Source: Streptomyces xantholiticus (GTDB lineage Bacteria; Actinomycetota; Actinomycetes; Streptomycetales; Streptomycetaceae). From it: DNA of 37,918 nt. Shown piece by piece: positions 34,841 through 37,918 of the stretch. The stretch's first letter is position 1; each line of letters begins with the position of its first letter. Made by a program: the position numbers and the translations under genes. The stretch lies in NCBI RefSeq assembly GCF_014651015.1, contig NZ_BMWB01000039.1:1-37918 (forward strand), written 5' to 3'. The notes beneath the pieces are model-generated. The model was not told the origin of the DNA, did no database searches, and saw nothing but the letters and a program-made list of their open reading frames with translations.

Positions 34841-35506
34841 TCAGGGGACCTCGGCCTCGAACAGGGCGGTGCAGCCGTGGACGGAGACCTTGTGGGACGG
34901 GAAGCGGGCGGCCAGCTCCGTGCGCAGGTCGCCGAGGCTGTCTTCGGAGTTGTTCATCATGCCGCGCCAGTTCCACACCGGCACGACGGCCCGGGCGGCC
35001 GCCCCGACCGGTACGCCCTTGCTGAGCACGGTGGCGCCGAAGATGCGCCCACCCGGCCGTACGCAGGCCGCGACGTGGTCCAGCACCTTGGCCTTCTGAC
35101 GAATGCTGCCGGGCACACAGTGCAGGAGGAAGTTCATCGACGCCGAGCCGAAGGCGGCCTTGGGAAGCGGTAGCGGTTCCAGCGCGTTGGCCCGCACCGT
35201 CCTGACCTCGAAGCGGGCCAGGCGGCGGGCGGCGTGGCGCAGCGAGTGCTCGTTCAGGTCGACGAGGGTGATGGCCTGCTCCGGAGCGGTGCGGCAGTTG
35301 TCCAGGAAGTAACCGGTGCCCACACCGACGTCCAGGTGTTCCGGGGACACGTTGCGGTCGAACATGGCGACCACCTCGGACACCGGGACGCGGAAGAGGA
35401 ACCGACAGTTGATCTTGAAGGCCACCAGGTCGTACAGGGGCAGCGTCCACGGCAGGTAGACGGCCTGGCCGGCGTGCACCTGCTTCGAGTGGGGCGAGGT
35501 GGTCAC
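34841..35506 (-). CDS. Class I SAM-dependent methyltransferase
   Basis: This 221-residue protein has a Rossmann-type methyltransferase core. Motif I is LDVGVGTGY (58-66), the acidic residue that binds the SAM ribose is Asp83 in LVDLN, and later segments include LHCVPG and RPGGRIFGATVLSKG. The GTG at 35506 is chosen because GGAGGT sits five bases upstream; an ATG at 35545 would add 13 residues but lacks such a site. It is transcribed leftward and converges with the acyl-CoA dehydrogenase gene, so it has its own promoter in the region shared with the phosphoesterase. O-methylation of a pyrone or enol hydroxyl of the polyketide would fit the predicted chemistry, but membership in the cluster rests on location only. 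The substrate is unknown. Confidence 0.9.
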   Translation of the reverse strand: MTTSPHSKQVHAGQAVYLPWTLPLYDLVAFKINCRFLFRVPVSEVVAMFDRNVSPEHLDVGVGTGYFLDNCRTAPEQAITLVDLNEHSLRHAARRLARFEVRTVRANALEPLPLPKAAFGSASMNFLLHCVPGSIRQKAKVLDHVAACVRPGGRIFGATVLSKGVPVGAAARAVVPVWNWRGMMNNSEDSLGDLRTELAARFPSHKVSVHGCTALFEAEVP

Positions 35507-35738
35507 GTGCAACCTCCGGCCGGCGGGACGAATATGTCTGGCCATGACTATACGTGGGCCGTAGTGCCGTGATCCGCAGGGCAGTTGGGCTTTTCGGGCG
35601 AGGCCGCGCCGCCGGTGCCGGCCGCGCACGTCCATCGTCGCCGGGCCGTACCGGCGGGAGGGCCTCGATGGCCCGGTCGGCCGGGACGCGACTATTCTGG
35701 GGCGCGGCGACACGGGTCGCCACGGGGGAAGGGGTTCC

Positions 35739-36605
35739 ATGTCCGGGGGAAGGCTGTACGCGGTCAGTGACCTGCATGTGGTGCATGCGGAGAACCGGGC
35801 CCTCACCGAGTCCTTGCGTCCCTTCTCGGACGAGGACTGGCTGATCGTCGCGGGTGACGTGGGCGAACGGTACGCCGACGTGGAGTGGGCCCTGACCCTG
35901 CTCGCCGACCGGTTCCGGAGAGTGGTCTGGTCGCCGGGCAACCACGAGCTGTGGACCCCGCCCGGGGACCCCTGCGACCTTCGCGGTGAGAAGCGGTATT
36001 CGGCGCTGGTGGAGACATGCCGGGGTCTGGGCATCGCCACCCCGGAGGATCCCTATCCGGTGTGGGACGGGGAGGGCGGCCCTGCAGTGGTGGCGCCGCT
36101 GTTCGCCCTCTACGACTACTCGTTCCGGGCACCCGGCTCCCGTACCAAGGAGGAGTCCCTGCGCCGCGCCCACGAGGCCGGGGTGGTCTGCACGGACGAG
36201 TACCTGCTGCACCCCGACCCGTACGCGGGGCGCGACGCATGGTGCCGGGCGCGGGTCGCCTACACGGAGGGGCGGCTGGCTGCCGTGGATCCGGGACTGC
36301 CCACCGTTCTGGTCAATCACTGGCCGCTGCTCCGCGATCCCACCCGGATCCTGCGGTATCCGGAGTTCGCTCAGTGGTGCGGCACCGAACTCACCGCTGA
36401 CTGGCACGTGCGGTTCCGGGCCTCGGCCGTGGTGTACGGCCACCTCCACATCCCGCGCGTCACCTGGCACGACGGCGTGCGCTTCGAGGAGGTGTCGGTC
36501 GGCTATCCCCGCGAGTGGCGCCCACGGCCGCCGCGCGAACCGCTGCGGCAGATCCTGCCTCTGCCTGAGGGCCGGCCCGGCGAGTCGTCGGGAGCGGGCC
36601 GGTGA
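35739..36605 (+). CDS. Calcineurin-like metallophosphoesterase
   Basis: This 288-residue protein shows the full metal-binding signature in order: SDLH near the N-terminus, GDVGE, GNHE, VNHWP and YGHLH. These residues bind two metal ions for hydrolysis of a phosphoester; the substrate is not predictable. The ATG at 35739 follows GGGGAAGG. Its TGA (36603-36605) overlaps the GTG start of the phosphopantetheinyl transferase, so the two are translationally coupled. The pairing suggests a link to carrier-protein or phosphopantetheine metabolism, for example removal of the cofactor or turnover of a CoA-derived phosphate, but no sequence feature proves this. No signal peptide is seen, so it should be cytoplasmic. 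Confidence 0.92.
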   Translation: MSGGRLYAVSDLHVVHAENRALTESLRPFSDEDWLIVAGDVGERYADVEWALTLLADRFRRVVWSPGNHELWTPPGDPCDLRGEKRYSALVETCRGLGIATPEDPYPVWDGEGGPAVVAPLFALYDYSFRAPGSRTKEESLRRAHEAGVVCTDEYLLHPDPYAGRDAWCRARVAYTEGRLAAVDPGLPTVLVNHWPLLRDPTRILRYPEFAQWCGTELTADWHVRFRASAVVYGHLHIPRVTWHDGVRFEEVSVGYPREWRPRPPREPLRQILPLPEGRPGESSGAGR

Positions 36606-37279
36606 TCGGGGACCTGCTGCCGACCTGGGCCGTCGCCGAGTACGCACGAACCGACGCCACCGATGACGCCACCGGAGTGCTGTTCCCGGAGGAGGAGGAC
36701 TGTGTGGCCCGAGCGGTGCCGAAGCGGCGGCGGGAGTTCACCACCGTGCGCCTGTGCGCCCGCGCGGCGTTGCGGCGCCTGGGCCACCCGCCCGCGCCGC
36801 TGCTGCCCGGCCGGCGGGGCGCGCCGCGCTGGCCTGACGGTGTGATCGGCAGCATGACGCACTGCGACGGCTACCGGGCCGCCGTCGTGGCCCGCGCGGA
36901 GGACGGACTGTCGCTCGGCATCGACGTGGAGCCCGACGGGCCGCTGCCCGAAGGGGTGCTGGACGTGGTCGCCCTGCCCGCCGAGCAGGACCAGTTGGCC
37001 CTGCTCGGCGCGCGCCGCCCCACGGTGCACTGGGAGCGGCTGCTGTTCAGCGCCAAGGAGAGCGTCTTCAAGACCTGGTATCCGCTCACCGGCCGGGAAC
37101 TCGACTTCCATGAGGCCCACGTGACGGTGGACCTGGCGTCCGGTACGTTCTCGGCCCGGCTCCTCGTCCCCGGCCCTGTGATCGGCGGACGCCGCCTGAG
37201 CAGTTTCACCGGCCGGTGGGCGGCGGACGGCGGGCTGGTGATGACGGCCATCGCCCTGCCGGCCGCCACCCCGGACTGA
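36602..37279 (+). CDS. 4'-Phosphopantetheinyl transferase (EntD/Sfp-like)
   Basis: This 225-residue enzyme transfers the phosphopantetheine arm of CoA to the serine of carrier proteins, turning apo-ACPs into their working form. The family motifs are SMTHCDGY, then GIDVEP with metal ligands Asp108 and Glu110, and FSAKESVFKTW with Glu153 and the preceding Lys152. The length and the early SMTHC block suit the short EntD-like enzymes of actinomycetes. The GTG at 36602 overlaps the upstream stop (GTGA), indicating coupling to the phosphoesterase. It is a natural candidate for activating the PKS ACPs in this window, although such enzymes often serve several pathways. Confidence 0.93.
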   Translation: MIGDLLPTWAVAEYARTDATDDATGVLFPEEEDCVARAVPKRRREFTTVRLCARAALRRLGHPPAPLLPGRRGAPRWPDGVIGSMTHCDGYRAAVVARAEDGLSLGIDVEPDGPLPEGVLDVVALPAEQDQLALLGARRPTVHWERLLFSAKESVFKTWYPLTGRELDFHEAHVTVDLASGTFSARLLVPGPVIGGRRLSSFTGRWAADGGLVMTAIALPAATPD

Positions 37280-37297
37280 CCGGAGACCATCGGGAAC

Positions 37298-37316
37298 GTG
37301 CCCGGGCCGCGGGCAC
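37298..37316 (+). terminator. 7-bp stem-loop after the PPTase gene
   Basis: GTGCCCG (37298-37304) pairs with CGGGCAC (37310-37316) around a five-base loop. It lies 19 bases after the PPTase stop and probably ends the phosphoesterase-PPTase transcript. Confidence 0.45.
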
Positions 37317-37686
37317 AACGTCGTTGCGCCGAGCGTCGCGGCCGTGCACCGGCGTCGCGCACCCTCTGCTCGGGATCCCGGGGACGCATGCCGCAGTCGA
37401 GCGCCCCGTGGCCGTTCCGGCACGGGGCCTTGCCCGGAGTCGGCAGGACGGCAGACCGTCGCCCGCGGAGTCGGCGCCACTCTCGCACTCGTTGCTGCCC
37501 GGCGCGGCGGTCCCTGCCGAACAGGACCTGCCGCGCCGGCCGTTGATGCCCGACCGGATCGGGCCGGCGACGACGGCCGTGCTGCGTCCAGAACTTCACC
37601 AGCGCCGGTGCGGCTCCGTTACCGCGCGCCCAAGGGGGCGCTGACCGCTGCGAGGCTGGAGGCCCTGCGGACGCACAAGCATGCCG
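37317..37686. other. Stretch without a recognisable gene
   Basis: Open frames exist on both strands but are arginine-rich and match no family I recognise. I see no tRNA, repeat array or strong hairpin here. Confidence 0.4.
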
Positions 37687-37917
37687 TCACCCCACGCTGC
37701 GCGCCGTGTCTCCCCGGAGGGGCACCAGCACGTGCTGCCGGAGGTCCCGCACTACCGCGTACGCCACGACGACCTGCGTGGCGCGGTCCCCGAGGCCGAG
37801 GCGCGCGCCCTGGACGCGACGCGCGGTGACATGTCGCCACCAGGTGCGGGAGACCGACCAGTGGCCGCTGTTCGAGCTCCGACGCTGGTGCGGGCCCGGC
37901 TCACCGGCATGAGACAT
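37687..37917 (-). pseudogene. Possible decayed C-terminus of a LuxR-type response regulator
   Basis: The leftward frame contains VSRT, then HVTARRV and RLGLGDRATQVVVAYAVV. This follows the C-terminal recognition helix and tail of NarL/LuxR regulators, which usually read like HVxRVLxKLGLxDRxQxVVxAYE. The expected preceding helix-turn-helix residues (SNxEIAxxLxVSxxTVxxHV) are only partly present and shortened, and no receiver domain is encoded before it. It could be a remnant, or chance similarity in GC-rich DNA. Confidence 0.35.
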
Positions 37918-37918
37918 G

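Noticed and set aside
35693..35698. TATTCT as a possible -10 box for the phosphoesterase gene.
   Set aside because: It matches the TAnnnT pattern, but no convincing -35 element is seen at proper spacing.
37344..37829. Rightward open frame of about 160 codons at the right end.
   Set aside because: It is arginine-, alanine- and proline-rich with no known motif and no good ribosome site; it looks like a GC-driven open frame.

Overview
The window is very GC-rich DNA with long, tightly packed genes, ribosome-binding sites of the GGAGG type, and modular type I polyketide synthase (PKS) genes. This points to an actinomycete, most likely a Streptomyces or close relative. Nearly all of it is one stretch of a type I PKS biosynthetic gene cluster; the left edge cuts into a PKS gene.

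Layout. Positions 2-22382 read rightward as an operon: the 3' part of a PKS gene ending in an AT-DH-KR-ACP module (2-3283), a one-module fully reducing PKS (3300-9734), a two-module PKS with a terminal thioesterase (9787-20916), and a 14-helix drug-efflux transporter (20913-22382). A cytochrome P450 follows after 13 bp (22396-23835). A GC-rich hairpin comes next, then a small DUF2867-like gene (24131-24715) closed by a perfect 15-bp hairpin. After about 640 bp without a recognisable gene, a second rightward unit holds the chain-initiating PKS (25353-33488; KSQ-AT-ACP then one extension module) and an acyl-CoA dehydrogenase-like flavoenzyme (33535-34692). A leftward SAM methyltransferase (34841-35506) converges on it. 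A rightward two-gene unit encodes a metallophosphoesterase and a phosphopantetheinyl transferase (35739-37279). The last 640 bp hold a hairpin and what looks like a decayed LuxR-type regulator remnant.

How the genes work together. The starter PKS should decarboxylate methylmalonyl-ACP to a propionyl starter and extend it once with malonate, leaving a 2-enoyl chain. Further modules presumably lie left of the window. The PKS genes seen here then add a methylmalonate unit processed to an alpha-methyl enoyl, a malonate unit reduced fully to CH2-CH2, and two branched units left as ketones, because both reductive loops of the last gene carry inactivating changes. The thioesterase would therefore receive a 3,5-diketo chain. 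Such chains readily close to 4-hydroxy-alpha-pyrones, or after hydrolysis and decarboxylation can give furanones. The P450, methyltransferase, flavoenzyme and DUF2867-like protein are candidate tailoring or cyclisation factors. The PPTase can activate the carrier proteins and the transporter can export the product. The product itself cannot be named from this window. No pathway-specific regulator is intact here.
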